Under the pieces are notes generated by a model that was not told the origin of the DNA, did no database searches, and saw only the letters and a program-made list of their open reading frames with translations. This document shows, one piece after another, positions 16,689-24,457 of a DNA stretch of 36,789 nucleotides (position 1 is its first letter; every line of letters begins with the position of its first letter). The DNA is from a virus: the IMG/VR virus record IMGVR_UViG_3300035703_000230, positions 1-36,789 of that record; one strand, 5' to 3'. The translations under genes were made by a program, and so were the position numbers.

Positions 16689-17624
16689 ATGCCATTACAG
16701 TCGTCTGGCGAAATCAGCATGTCGCAGATCAACGCGGAGTTTGGTCGCGGCAATGACTTGAACTCGTATCGCGGGACATCACACGCCAGCGGTACATTCC
16801 CAAGCGGTGCGATTGCGTTCAGTGATTTCTATGGCAAAAGCGTCCCGCCGTCAGGCGGCACGTTTACCCCAGACGGCAGCACGTCGTCCAGCAGCCGGAC
16901 CGTGCTCACTGATTTTTACTCCGGAGAGACAGGCGGCGCAGCGGGACGTTCTATTTCGTGCAGTCAGCCCGCTTCATGGACATGGACCAGAGTCTCTGGC
17001 TCATTTGGTGCCGGTCAGGTTGACGGAAGCACTCTGGTCGCGTCTGGTAGCGCGACAGGGACCACGGCAAACTTTTTTCTTTCCGCAGGGTTTAACACCT
17101 ATCGAGCTGCCGAGTTCGAGGTCAACGCGACGTCGGGTAGCAACACCCGGTATTGGCGAGTTGTTCTTGAAGCCGAGCACTCATCGTGCCCGTTCTGTTG
17201 CTTCACGCCCGACACCCTAATCCTTATGGGCGACGGCTCGCTCAGGGCGATCGGAGAGGTTCAGGTCGGCGACTTCATTCTCACGTACAGCGAGGAGCTG
17301 AAGACCAATGTCGCCGTGCCGGTAACTGAGGTCATCGTCCGCACCGACCGCCCGATGTACCAGTACACCTTCGAGGACGGCTCTACGCTCAAGGCGTCAG
17401 AGGAGCACCCGCTGTACATCCTCGGCAAGGGTTATGCGTCCCTCGTCCCGGTACCCGAGTACAAGGACATGGGTCTCGCGAAGGTCGTCGAGCTTGGGGA
17501 CAGCGTCGTGAACGAGCTCGGCAGCCCGAAGAAGATCGTGAAGATCGAGCGCATCGTGTATCCGGGCGCCGTGTATACGTTCGGCAACACCCGGTTCTAC
17601 GCGAACCACGTTCTCGTCTACTAA
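16689..17624 (+). CDS. Virion structural protein with C-terminal Hint (hedgehog/intein) domain
   Basis: A 311-residue fusion. Residues 1-55 are the common phage motif with IS.SQI..EFG, LNSYRGT and GAIAFSDFYGKS, found at the start of many tail-tip proteins. Residues 56-165 are a beta-rich, Ser/Gly/Thr-rich domain. Residues 171-311 are a Hint fold: block A CFTPDTLILMGDGSLRAIGE with candidate nucleophile C171, then VQVGDFIL; block B DGSTLKASEEHPLYIL with S237 and H240 at the T-x-x-H positions; and block F VYTFGNTRFYANHVLVY at the very end. There is no C-terminal Asn and no C-extein, so splicing is not possible, but N-S acyl shift and cleavage or thioester transfer before C171 is. C167 and C170 precede it in SSCPFCCF. 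The start follows the previous stop by three bases. Confidence 0.85.
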   Translation: MPLQSSGEISMSQINAEFGRGNDLNSYRGTSHASGTFPSGAIAFSDFYGKSVPPSGGTFTPDGSTSSSSRTVLTDFYSGETGGAAGRSISCSQPASWTWTRVSGSFGAGQVDGSTLVASGSATGTTANFFLSAGFNTYRAAEFEVNATSGSNTRYWRVVLEAEHSSCPFCCFTPDTLILMGDGSLRAIGEVQVGDFILTYSEELKTNVAVPVTEVIVRTDRPMYQYTFEDGSTLKASEEHPLYILGKGYASLVPVPEYKDMGLAKVVELGDSVVNELGSPKKIVKIERIVYPGAVYTFGNTRFYANHVLVY

Positions 17625-17658
17625 TCATCGCCTTAACACACGGGATTTCCCTGAATCA

Positions 17659-17682
17659 TCCGGTAAACTAGACAATACCGGA
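17659..17682. repeat. Perfect 7-bp inverted repeat in the intergenic region
   Basis: TCCGGTA (17659-17665) and TACCGGA (17676-17682) are separated by ten bases that include TAGACA. The geometry fits a dimeric repressor or activator operator overlapping the candidate promoter, or a small RNA hairpin. No T run follows, so it is not an obvious terminator for the Hint gene. Confidence 0.5.
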
Positions 17683-17696
17683 CGGTACGGGTTAAT
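17669..17696 (+). promoter_or_regulatory. Candidate sigma-70-like promoter for the small gene at 17711
   Basis: TAGACA (17669-17674, five of six matches to TTGACA) and GTTAAT (17691-17696, four of six matches to TATAAT) are 16 bases apart in the largest gap of this region. Transcription would begin just before the strong ribosome binding site at 17700-17706. The -35 part overlaps an inverted repeat and shares AGACAATAC with the gap before the coat gene. Confidence 0.35.
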
Positions 17697-17710
17697 CCGA
17701 GGAGGTATAC

Positions 17711-17872
17711 GTGAGTACTCTGAAATTTGAGGTGTCGGTGGAGGAGGGCAACCTGCTGGTTGCCGCCCTTGCTAAGCAGCCCTTCGAGGCTGTGGCGGGT
17801 CTGATTCAAAAGTTGCAGCAGCAAGCTGCCCAGCAGCTTCAGCCGCCGCCTGAGGCGCCGAAAGCCGACTAA
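17711..17872 (+). CDS. Small phage protein (53 aa) in its own transcription unit
   Basis: GTG start with AGGAGGT at 17700-17706, one of the strongest ribosome binding sites in the window. The product begins MSTLKFEVSVEEGNLLVAAL, continues AKQPFEAVAGLIQKLQQQAA and ends in a Pro/Glu tail (QLQPPPEAPKAD). The FEVSVEEGNLL...AL.K.PF..V..LI..LQ.QA pattern recurs in small proteins of many short-tailed phages; function unknown. A beta strand followed by two helices is likely. A promoter-like pair lies upstream and a good terminator follows, so it seems able to be expressed alone. The opposite-strand ORF here is a shadow. Confidence 0.8.
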   Translation: MSTLKFEVSVEEGNLLVAALAKQPFEAVAGLIQKLQQQAAQQLQPPPEAPKAD

Positions 17873-17878
17873 ACCTGA

Positions 17879-17904
17879 GCCCCGCCCTGCGCGGGGCTTC
17901 TTCT
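17879..17904 (+). terminator. Rho-independent terminator
   Basis: GCCCCGC (17879-17885) and GCGGGGC (17891-17897) form a perfect 7-bp stem with a five-base loop CCTGC, followed by TTCTTCT. It lies six bases after the stop of the 53-residue gene and ahead of the next operon start at 17920. Confidence 0.85.
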
Positions 17905-17919
17905 ATCTGGGGTCCGTAA

Positions 17920-18231
17920 ATGAAAGCGAAAGACGTCAAGCGCGAAGGCGGCAAGCTGGTCTACCGCGGTCACACCTTCGACGGCTTTAACAAGCCGAAG
18001 AAAGCCCCCGCCGGTGACAGCGCGAAAAAGATGGTCCTCGCCAAGAAAGGCGACGACGTAAAGCTGGTGAAGTACGGTCTCCGTGGTTACGAGGACTACA
18101 CCCAGCACGGCAGCGAGAAGCGCCGCGAGAACTATCTCAAGCGCTCGGCTGGCATCCGTGACAAGTCCGGTAAGCCCACCAAGGACGACAAGTTCAGCGC
18201 GAACCACTGGGCGCGCAAGGATCTCTGGTAA
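17920..18231 (+). CDS. Conserved basic phage protein (103 aa)
   Basis: A 103-residue, lysine-rich protein. The C-terminal half (GLRGYEDYTQHGSEKRRENY, LKRSAGIRDKSGKPTKDDKF, SANHWARKDLW) matches a pattern repeatedly seen in phage and some large-virus genomes: Y-x-D-[FY]-T-Q-H, RR-x-N-Y-L-x-R-[SA]-x-G-I, then SAN-x-W-[AS]-R-[KR]. The function of this family is not known to me. The N-terminal half (VYRGHTFDGFNKPKKAPAGD) is Lys/Pro-rich. Its TAA overlaps the next ATG (TAATG). High charge suggests nucleic-acid contact, but this is inference. Confidence 0.78.
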   Translation: MKAKDVKREGGKLVYRGHTFDGFNKPKKAPAGDSAKKMVLAKKGDDVKLVKYGLRGYEDYTQHGSEKRRENYLKRSAGIRDKSGKPTKDDKFSANHWARKDLW

Positions 18232-20819
18232 TGGCGGCGCTCGTCCTCAAAGGATTCGCCGGCATGCGCCCGTTGATCGACCCGCGCTTGCTGAACGACG
18301 CTGAGGCGCAGTACGCCCTCAATGCGCGTCTGCAGTCGGGCGCCCTTGTTCCGTACAAGGCGAACGGCAGCACGGCTATTACGGTCGGACAGGCGGTCGC
18401 ATCGGCAGTCCGTAAGCTGTACCCGGTCCTGAACAACACCAAGTGGATGTCGTGGACCAGTGAGGTCGATGTGATCGAGTCCCCCATTCTGGAGGACCAG
18501 TACGATCGCATTTATTGGACGGGCGACAGCTTCCCCAAGTACGGACCGAAGACGTTCGTCGCGGGCGGCAGCGCACCGTACCCGTCGCAGTACTACCGCC
18601 TCGGGCTGCCGAAGCCGGCGAACACCCCCGTCGTCACGGGCGCCGTTGTGTCCGAGGCTTCTACCCAGACGCGCGAATACGCCATCACCTACCTGAACGC
18701 CGCCGGCACCAAGGAGTCGGCGATCGGGACCACGGCGAAGACCACGGTCCTCACGAACCACTACGACTTCGGGCTGTACCCGGCGACCGCCGCGGTCAGC
18801 GGTACGACTGTCACCCTGACTTTCACGAACACCCACGAATTCGAGAAAGACGACTACGTGATCCTGTCTGGCGTGTCGGGTGCCTTTAAGGTCCTGACCA
18901 CCCCGGACGGCAAGACGCTCACCTTCGACAGGGGGGCAACAGCTGTTACTGCCGGGTCGTTCAACATCTCGAAGCGCATCCTCGCTCGCGTCACCCTGAC
19001 CAGCCTGCCCGTCGACGACAACGGTCAGTCGGCTGTCACCCAGAAGCGCATCTACCGCAAGGTCAATGACGTCTACCGCCGTGTGGCAACCATCCCGCTG
19101 ACGCAGACGAAGTACGAGGACGACGCCCTAGACGCTGAGCTGACCAGCGCGCCCACCATACCCACCGGCGCCGCAGACGTTCCGCCGAAGCCCGTATTCG
19201 CCCCTACGGCGACGCTGGAGATCGACGACGAGTCGACCACAGGGGTCAGCGATGCGTCCCTACAGAAGCGCGTATACGCCGTCAGCTGGGTCGACGAGAC
19301 GGGCTATGAGAGCCCCCTGTCAGACAGCAGCGGCTTCATTGGTGTGGTGGACGGTACTTCCCGGGTGAAGATCGTCCACGGCGGGGAGATTCCCGAGGGC
19401 GCCGAGAAGAAGCGCCTGTACCGCCAGAACGTCACGGTCAGTAGCGAGGGCACCTTCACGGTCACCGAGTCCAGCTACAAGCTGGTCATTGAGATGCCCG
19501 CCAGCCAGACCACCTACACGGACACTCTGTCCGCCGCGAGCATTGCCTCGCGCGCTGCGCCCACCAACCCGGACGCACTTATCCCTCCTGATCAAGCCTA
19601 CGCCGCCTCGGGCAACCTGCAGCCCACCCGTTCCGCCGAGACCCGTGTGTACGTGTACACCTATGTCTCCGAGTACGGCGAGGAAGGTCCCCCGAGCGAG
19701 CCCTCAGAATCGGTCGATGTCGATCCGGAATCCCCGGTCACCATTTCCGGCATTTCCGGCGCGCCCACTGGCAACTACAACGTCGCCAAGGTGTACATCT
19801 ACCGCAGCGCCACGGGTAACGCCGCGACGAGCTATCAGTTCGTCAAGGAAATCCTGATCGGCGTGAGCTCGACGCAGGACAACGTCCCGCAGGCATCCCT
19901 CGGTGAAGTGCTGCCTTCCACGGACTGGCTACAGCCGCCATCCGATCTGCAGGGATTGCGGTTAATGGCGAATGGAATCGCCATCGGGTGGTCTCAGGAA
20001 AAGACTATCTGCTTCTCTGAGCCTTACCTGCCTCACGCATTTCCCGCGGGTGCTCGCTTAACCGTGGAGTTCCCTGTCGTCGGCATCGGCGTGTTCGGTC
20101 AGTCGGCTGCGATCCTCACCAAGGCGCACCCGTACATCGTGACCGGCGTGGACCCGAAGTCCATGACGATGCAGAAGCTGCCTCTCGAACAGGCATGCGT
20201 GTCCAAGCGCTCGATCGTTGAGACCGAGAGCGGAATCATCTACGCATCTCCGGATGGTCTAGTGATGATCGGCGCTGGCGGTGCGCGTGTGCTCACCTCG
20301 GGCGTCCTGAGCCAAGCGCAGTGGCAGGCGTACAACCCGTCGAGCATTCACGGCTACTGGCACGAAAACCGGTACCACGGTTTCTGCACGGTGAACAACA
20401 CGGTCAAGATGTTTATCTTTGACCCTACCGGTCAGACGGCTACGTGGTGCGAAACCGATGTGGTCGCCTACGCTGGTCACCGCGTTGTACAAGACGACAA
20501 CTTGTACCTAATGTCGACTGCCGGCATTGAATCACTGTTCGCCGGCAACGCCAATCGCACGTACCGCTGGGTCTCAAAGATTGCGGCGCTGCCGTCACCG
20601 CTGAACATGTCGTTCGGTCAGGTGATTGCCAATGCGTACCCGGTGACATTGAAAGTCACAGCAGATGGAACTGAGCGCACATATACCGTCACCAGCTCAA
20701 ACCCGTTCCGCCTGCACTCGGGCTTCCTCGCCCGCGAGTGGTACGTGGAGATCACAGGTACCAGTGACGTGACGGGCGTGGCTCTGGCGCAGTCTGCGTG
20801 GGAGCTCAAGAACCTATGA
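18231..20819 (+). CDS. Large virion/tail protein with repeated beta domains (862 aa)
   Basis: A large structural protein. The N-terminus (VLKGFAGMRPLIDPRLLNDA, then AEAQYALNARLQSGALVPYK) is a recognisable start of big tail proteins in podovirus-like phages. The middle has three tandem domains, each opening with a strand such as REYAITYLNAAGTKESAIG (about 148), RVYAVSWVDETGYESPLSD (about 345) and RVYVYTYVSEYGEEGPPSEP (about 470). Each closes with an arginine-tyrosine strand such as QKRIYRKVNDVYRRVATIPL, KKRLYRQNVTV and AKVYIYRSATG. The C-terminal 300 residues look like a beta-propeller or tubular part (GIAIGWSQEKTICFSEPYLP). A tail nozzle or tubular-B-like role fits but is not proven. It overlaps the next gene by ATGA. 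Confidence 0.8.
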   Translation: MAALVLKGFAGMRPLIDPRLLNDAEAQYALNARLQSGALVPYKANGSTAITVGQAVASAVRKLYPVLNNTKWMSWTSEVDVIESPILEDQYDRIYWTGDSFPKYGPKTFVAGGSAPYPSQYYRLGLPKPANTPVVTGAVVSEASTQTREYAITYLNAAGTKESAIGTTAKTTVLTNHYDFGLYPATAAVSGTTVTLTFTNTHEFEKDDYVILSGVSGAFKVLTTPDGKTLTFDRGATAVTAGSFNISKRILARVTLTSLPVDDNGQSAVTQKRIYRKVNDVYRRVATIPLTQTKYEDDALDAELTSAPTIPTGAADVPPKPVFAPTATLEIDDESTTGVSDASLQKRVYAVSWVDETGYESPLSDSSGFIGVVDGTSRVKIVHGGEIPEGAEKKRLYRQNVTVSSEGTFTVTESSYKLVIEMPASQTTYTDTLSAASIASRAAPTNPDALIPPDQAYAASGNLQPTRSAETRVYVYTYVSEYGEEGPPSEPSESVDVDPESPVTISGISGAPTGNYNVAKVYIYRSATGNAATSYQFVKEILIGVSSTQDNVPQASLGEVLPSTDWLQPPSDLQGLRLMANGIAIGWSQEKTICFSEPYLPHAFPAGARLTVEFPVVGIGVFGQSAAILTKAHPYIVTGVDPKSMTMQKLPLEQACVSKRSIVETESGIIYASPDGLVMIGAGGARVLTSGVLSQAQWQAYNPSSIHGYWHENRYHGFCTVNNTVKMFIFDPTGQTATWCETDVVAYAGHRVVQDDNLYLMSTAGIESLFAGNANRTYRWVSKIAALPSPLNMSFGQVIANAYPVTLKVTADGTERTYTVTSSNPFRLHSGFLAREWYVEITGTSDVTGVALAQSAWELKNL

Positions 20820-23800
20820 CGACGAAGCTGCCGAATATCCCTGAGTTCGACGGGACCAACGCAGCAGAAGTCGTCGGTGCACTCAAAGAAGCACTGGAGG
20901 TCCGTGTCGGTCGCCGCGGTGACCAGCTCGACGCCGGGGTTACCTTCCGTGACCTCGAAGCGCTTGGCGTGGTTCAGTCTGATTCAACCGGTAGCGCATC
21001 GAGCCTGCTCAGCACACCGGTGCGTGTGCGATCGACGCTGCTCGACGGCGCGATCCCTGAGCTGTACGACCCGACAAAGGACCTTACGACGCCGCCCGCG
21101 CCTTCGGAGCTGCGGGCAACAGCTGTTTTCGACACTGTTTTCCTGTCGTGGAACATGTCTGGCTTCCCGAACCAGTCGTACTGGGAGATCCATAGATCTT
21201 TCTCAAACGACCTATCGGCTGCCGCCATGGTTGGTACCTCGACCAGCCAGTTCTTCACGGACGTGGTGGGCGAGAACCGCACGGTCTACTACTGGGTGCG
21301 CACAGTCTCTGCTGCTGGCATCAAGTCGGCGTGGAACAGTTCGTTCGGCACCGAAGTCAAGACCGGTGTCGACCCGGCAATCCTCATTGCCGCGGTCGAG
21401 GGGAAGATCCTCGAAAGCAGCCTGTCGAAGGACTTGGCTACGCGGATCGGCGATGCCGTCGACTCGACGCGCGTTACGTCGCGGAAGGTCAATAAAGAAA
21501 TTCAGGATCGCATTAACGCCGTTGCTGCCGAGGCGGCAACTCGCGCTCAAGCTTTGCTAGACGAAGCGGCTGCCCGTGGCACTGCCATCACGAACGAAGC
21601 GACAACTCGGGCTAACGCGGACAGCGCACTGGCTCAGCAGATCACAACTCTAACGGCAACAGCTGCTGGCACGTATGCCACGATCGCTGCTTTACAAGCT
21701 GAGCAGACCGCCCGCGCAGACGGCGATAGCGCCCAAACCACAGCCCGTGAAACACTCGCTGCGCAGTTGCGCGGTAGCTATACGGGCAATGACATCAATG
21801 CGCTGACAACTGGTCTTGTTTACAGCGAGCGTCAGGCGCGCGTTACCGCCGACAGCGCTATCTCCAGCAGCGTCACAGCGCTTAGCACTCAGGTCAATGA
21901 CCCAACCACGGGTCTGCCTGCCACGCGCTCGACGCTTATCAATGACTACTACACGAAGTCTGCGACAGACTCAGCGATTGCTACGGCGTCGAACAGCCTG
22001 ACGACCAGCTTCAATAACACGTTGACCGGGTATGCCACTAACGCAAACCTGACGACGAACTACTACACGAAGTCTGCCACTGATAGCGCCATCAGTGCCG
22101 CTACGCAAAGTCTCGTCTCGACGACGGCGCTGAATAGCGCACTGGGCAGCTACGTCACTAACGCGACGCTCACGAATAACTACCTGACGTCCACGCAGAC
22201 GAACAGCGCGATATCGGCGGCGACCACCGGTCTTGTCTCAACGACTGCGCTGAACAATGCGCTGGGCTCGTATGTTACGACCGCGACACTTACTGCAGAC
22301 TACTACACGAAGACGGCGACCGACTCGGCGATCAGCTCCGCAACCACGACGCTCACGTCAACGTTCAACAATACGTTGACTGGTTACGCGACGACTGCCG
22401 CTGTTCAACAGAACTACTTCACCAAGGCTGATGGTCAGTCACTGCAAGGGCAGTACACGGTCAAGATTGACCTGAACGGGCATGTGTCTGGATTCGGTCT
22501 TGCATCGACGGTGGTAAACGGAACACCTACCTCGGCGTTCATTATCCGTGCAGACCGCTTCGCGATTGTTGACCCTGCGTCTACAGCGAATAACCTGACG
22601 CTCAACCCGTCCTCTGACACGGTTCCGTTTGCGTACGTCAGCGGCATAGCCGGCGTTCCGAATGGCGTTTACATCAAAGACGCATTCATTCAGAACGCCA
22701 GCATCACGGACGCCAAGATCGGTTCGGTTGCCGCTAAGAAAATCACTGCTGGCTACGTCACCGCATCGATTGCCTTCAACGGCTCTCAGGTGTACGGAGC
22801 GAGCCTGTACTCCGGCGGAACAACGTCGACGAGTTACGACGCTCAGGGCAACGTCACTGGTTTTACTGCGAACAATCCGACCTTCAAGGTTGAGGGCGGA
22901 AACGTCGAGATTGTCTCGACAAACTTTCGCATCAAGTCTCTGTCGACGTCTACCTCGTACATCACGCCATTCAAGGTTGAGGGCGGCGTCGTCTACATTG
23001 ACACGCTAGCGGTCATCAAAGCGGGTGACATCACCACGGCGATGATCCAGAACGCGCAGATTACAAGCGCGCAGATTACAAGCCTGACAGCAGAGAAGAT
23101 TGTTCCTAGCCCGAACGGGCTGACTATCGACGCAAACCTGATAACGCTCGACGGCAATGTCACGCTTGATACCTACTACGACAGCTCCATTGGTCGCAGT
23201 CGCCTTCGCATCAAAGACCTTGGCGTCACGACGGCGAAGATCGACGACTTGGCGGTGACCACGGGAAAGATAGCCAACTTGGCGGTAGGCACGCTGAAGA
23301 TCGCTGGCAACGCCATCACACAGCCTGAGGTGTACACGGCGGCAGACGTATACGTGCCGACTTCTTCGGCGATTGTAATGACGAATAGCGGAGTTAATGA
23401 AACCTATAACTACGTGGGCTCAGGCAACGGCGACTACCAGTTCGTGCAGGAATACGACTTCTATACTGGGAACTTCTTTGAATACTACGCTTATGTTGGT
23501 CAGGGTAACGGCGATCACGTTCGAGTGGTGACCTACGGCGCGCCTTCATTTACCGGCGCAATTACCGTTATAGAAACCCCAGTAGTTACCGTTGGGGTTG
23601 ACGCTACCGCTGCTGTGCAGATTGTGTACTACGCAACCCACGACGGCTCGATCTACACCTACAACGACTCCGGACAGCATCTCTTCATGCTGCTCGACAC
23701 TGGAGCCGGATACCGACTCGTTGCGCAACAGCAGGTCGGTCTGCGGACAGACAGTAGCGCAGACACTATGGCATCGCTGCCGATCGCCATGACGTTTACA

Positions 23801-23932
23801 GCGAGGAACATCACGACCGCGCGAGTAAAGATCTTGACCGGTAGTCGCCGGGTGGACTTGGCAATGGGTAATGGCAGCAACCCGTGTTGGTTGAGAAATA
23901 GCACCATTTCGTTGCTAGGAGCCAAGCGATGA
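20816..23932 (+). CDS. Lambda J-like tip attachment/host-specificity protein
   Basis: A 1038-residue protein that probably contacts the host. Residues about 93-184 form a fibronectin type III-like domain (PPAPSELRATAVFDTVFLSW). A helical part with RINAVAAEAATRAQALLDEA follows, then several repeats of YYTKSATDSAI and LTGYAT/LGSYVT units forming a trimeric coiled shaft (about 370-535). Residues about 540-690 match the DUF1983 segment of lambda J: GQYTVKIDLNGHVSGFGLAS, SAFIIRADRFAIVDP, VYIKDAFIQNASITDAKIGS. The C-terminal 250 residues are beta-rich with YVGSGNGDYQF and YVGQGNGDHVR. I chose ATG 20816, which overlaps the previous stop; a GTG six codons earlier lies inside the upstream gene. Confidence 0.88.
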   Translation: MTTKLPNIPEFDGTNAAEVVGALKEALEVRVGRRGDQLDAGVTFRDLEALGVVQSDSTGSASSLLSTPVRVRSTLLDGAIPELYDPTKDLTTPPAPSELRATAVFDTVFLSWNMSGFPNQSYWEIHRSFSNDLSAAAMVGTSTSQFFTDVVGENRTVYYWVRTVSAAGIKSAWNSSFGTEVKTGVDPAILIAAVEGKILESSLSKDLATRIGDAVDSTRVTSRKVNKEIQDRINAVAAEAATRAQALLDEAAARGTAITNEATTRANADSALAQQITTLTATAAGTYATIAALQAEQTARADGDSAQTTARETLAAQLRGSYTGNDINALTTGLVYSERQARVTADSAISSSVTALSTQVNDPTTGLPATRSTLINDYYTKSATDSAIATASNSLTTSFNNTLTGYATNANLTTNYYTKSATDSAISAATQSLVSTTALNSALGSYVTNATLTNNYLTSTQTNSAISAATTGLVSTTALNNALGSYVTTATLTADYYTKTATDSAISSATTTLTSTFNNTLTGYATTAAVQQNYFTKADGQSLQGQYTVKIDLNGHVSGFGLASTVVNGTPTSAFIIRADRFAIVDPASTANNLTLNPSSDTVPFAYVSGIAGVPNGVYIKDAFIQNASITDAKIGSVAAKKITAGYVTASIAFNGSQVYGASLYSGGTTSTSYDAQGNVTGFTANNPTFKVEGGNVEIVSTNFRIKSLSTSTSYITPFKVEGGVVYIDTLAVIKAGDITTAMIQNAQITSAQITSLTAEKIVPSPNGLTIDANLITLDGNVTLDTYYDSSIGRSRLRIKDLGVTTAKIDDLAVTTGKIANLAVGTLKIAGNAITQPEVYTAADVYVPTSSAIVMTNSGVNETYNYVGSGNGDYQFVQEYDFYTGNFFEYYAYVGQGNGDHVRVVTYGAPSFTGAITVIETPVVTVGVDATAAVQIVYYATHDGSIYTYNDSGQHLFMLLDTGAGYRLVAQQQVGLRTDSSADTMASLPIAMTFTARNITTARVKILTGSRRVDLAMGNGSNPCWLRNSTISLLGAKR

Positions 23933-24300
23933 GCTTCATGGCTGTGTTCGATTCAAGCGGTAGATGTAAGTACGTACTCGATGGAAGCACAGACGCTGTC
24001 GACGTCAGCGACGAGGCGGCGGTCGTGTACATGGACGAGAAGGTAGATCCGAACACGGTTTGGTACGACCACGCATCCAGCAAGATGGTGCCGCGCACCC
24101 CGTTCAGGATCTCCGTTTCGCAGAACAAAATTGAACGGATACCTGCCGACACCGTTGCGCACGTTGGCTCTGATTCATTCGTGGCGAGCGAAGGCTCGAT
24201 TGAGTTTGAAGTTGACTACGCGCAGAAGGTGGTCGTGACGCTATTGAATGTGCGCCACCTAGACACAGTCGTGGAGGTTCAGTGTGAAGCTGAAGGTTAA
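23929..24300 (+). CDS. Small protein following the J-like gene (123 aa)
   Basis: A 123-residue protein with ATG overlapping the preceding stop (ATGA). It is beta-rich: MAVFDSSGRCKYVLDGSTDA, VVYMDEKVDPNTVWYDHASS, MVPRTPFRISVSQNKIERIP and VDYAQKVVVTLLNVRHLDTV. Short proteins with an MAVFD.SG..K.V...D start and a VWYD motif often follow fibre or tip genes and may attach to or help fold them. The family is not named here. The last 17 bases overlap the next gene. Confidence 0.75.
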   Translation: MSFMAVFDSSGRCKYVLDGSTDAVDVSDEAAVVYMDEKVDPNTVWYDHASSKMVPRTPFRISVSQNKIERIPADTVAHVGSDSFVASEGSIEFEVDYAQKVVVTLLNVRHLDTVVEVQCEAEG

Positions 24301-24457
24301 ACAAAACTACGCAGAGCTTCGCCGTAAAGAGTACCCGGCAATAGGAGATCAGCTCGACGCTCTGTGGAAGGGCGGCGAGGCGCTCGAAGCCATGCGCCAG
24401 CAGATTGTGGCGGTGAAGGAGAAATACAAAAAGCCGAAGGAGGTTCCCAGTGAATGA
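24284..24457 (+). CDS. Small phage protein of the YAELRRKEYPxIGDQLDALWKG family (57 aa)
   Basis: A 57-residue protein with a GTG start at 24284 and GGAGG (24273-24277) six bases upstream. The product MKLKVKQNYAELRRKEYPAI then GDQLDALWKGGEALEAMRQQ and IVAVKEKYKKP is a widespread short phage protein pattern, encoded near the ends of tail modules. Its biochemical function is not known to me. It overlaps the preceding gene by 17 bases and the following gene by eight bases. Confidence 0.85.
   Translation: MKLKVKQNYAELRRKEYPAIGDQLDALWKGGEALEAMRQQIVAVKEKYKKPKEVPSE

Noticed and set aside
11663-17624. Diversity-generating retroelement (variable repeat, template repeat, reverse transcriptase), considered because of the BPP-1-like structural order
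   Set aside because: No reverse transcriptase and no near-identical A-biased repeat pair is visible in the window, and the fibre ends in an S74 chaperone rather than a C-type lectin variable domain.
16689-17624. Splicing intein interpretation of the Hint domain
   Set aside because: There is no C-terminal Asn, no C-extein residue (Ser/Thr/Cys) and no endonuclease insert, and the stop codon follows VLVY directly. Only cleavage or transfer chemistry is possible.
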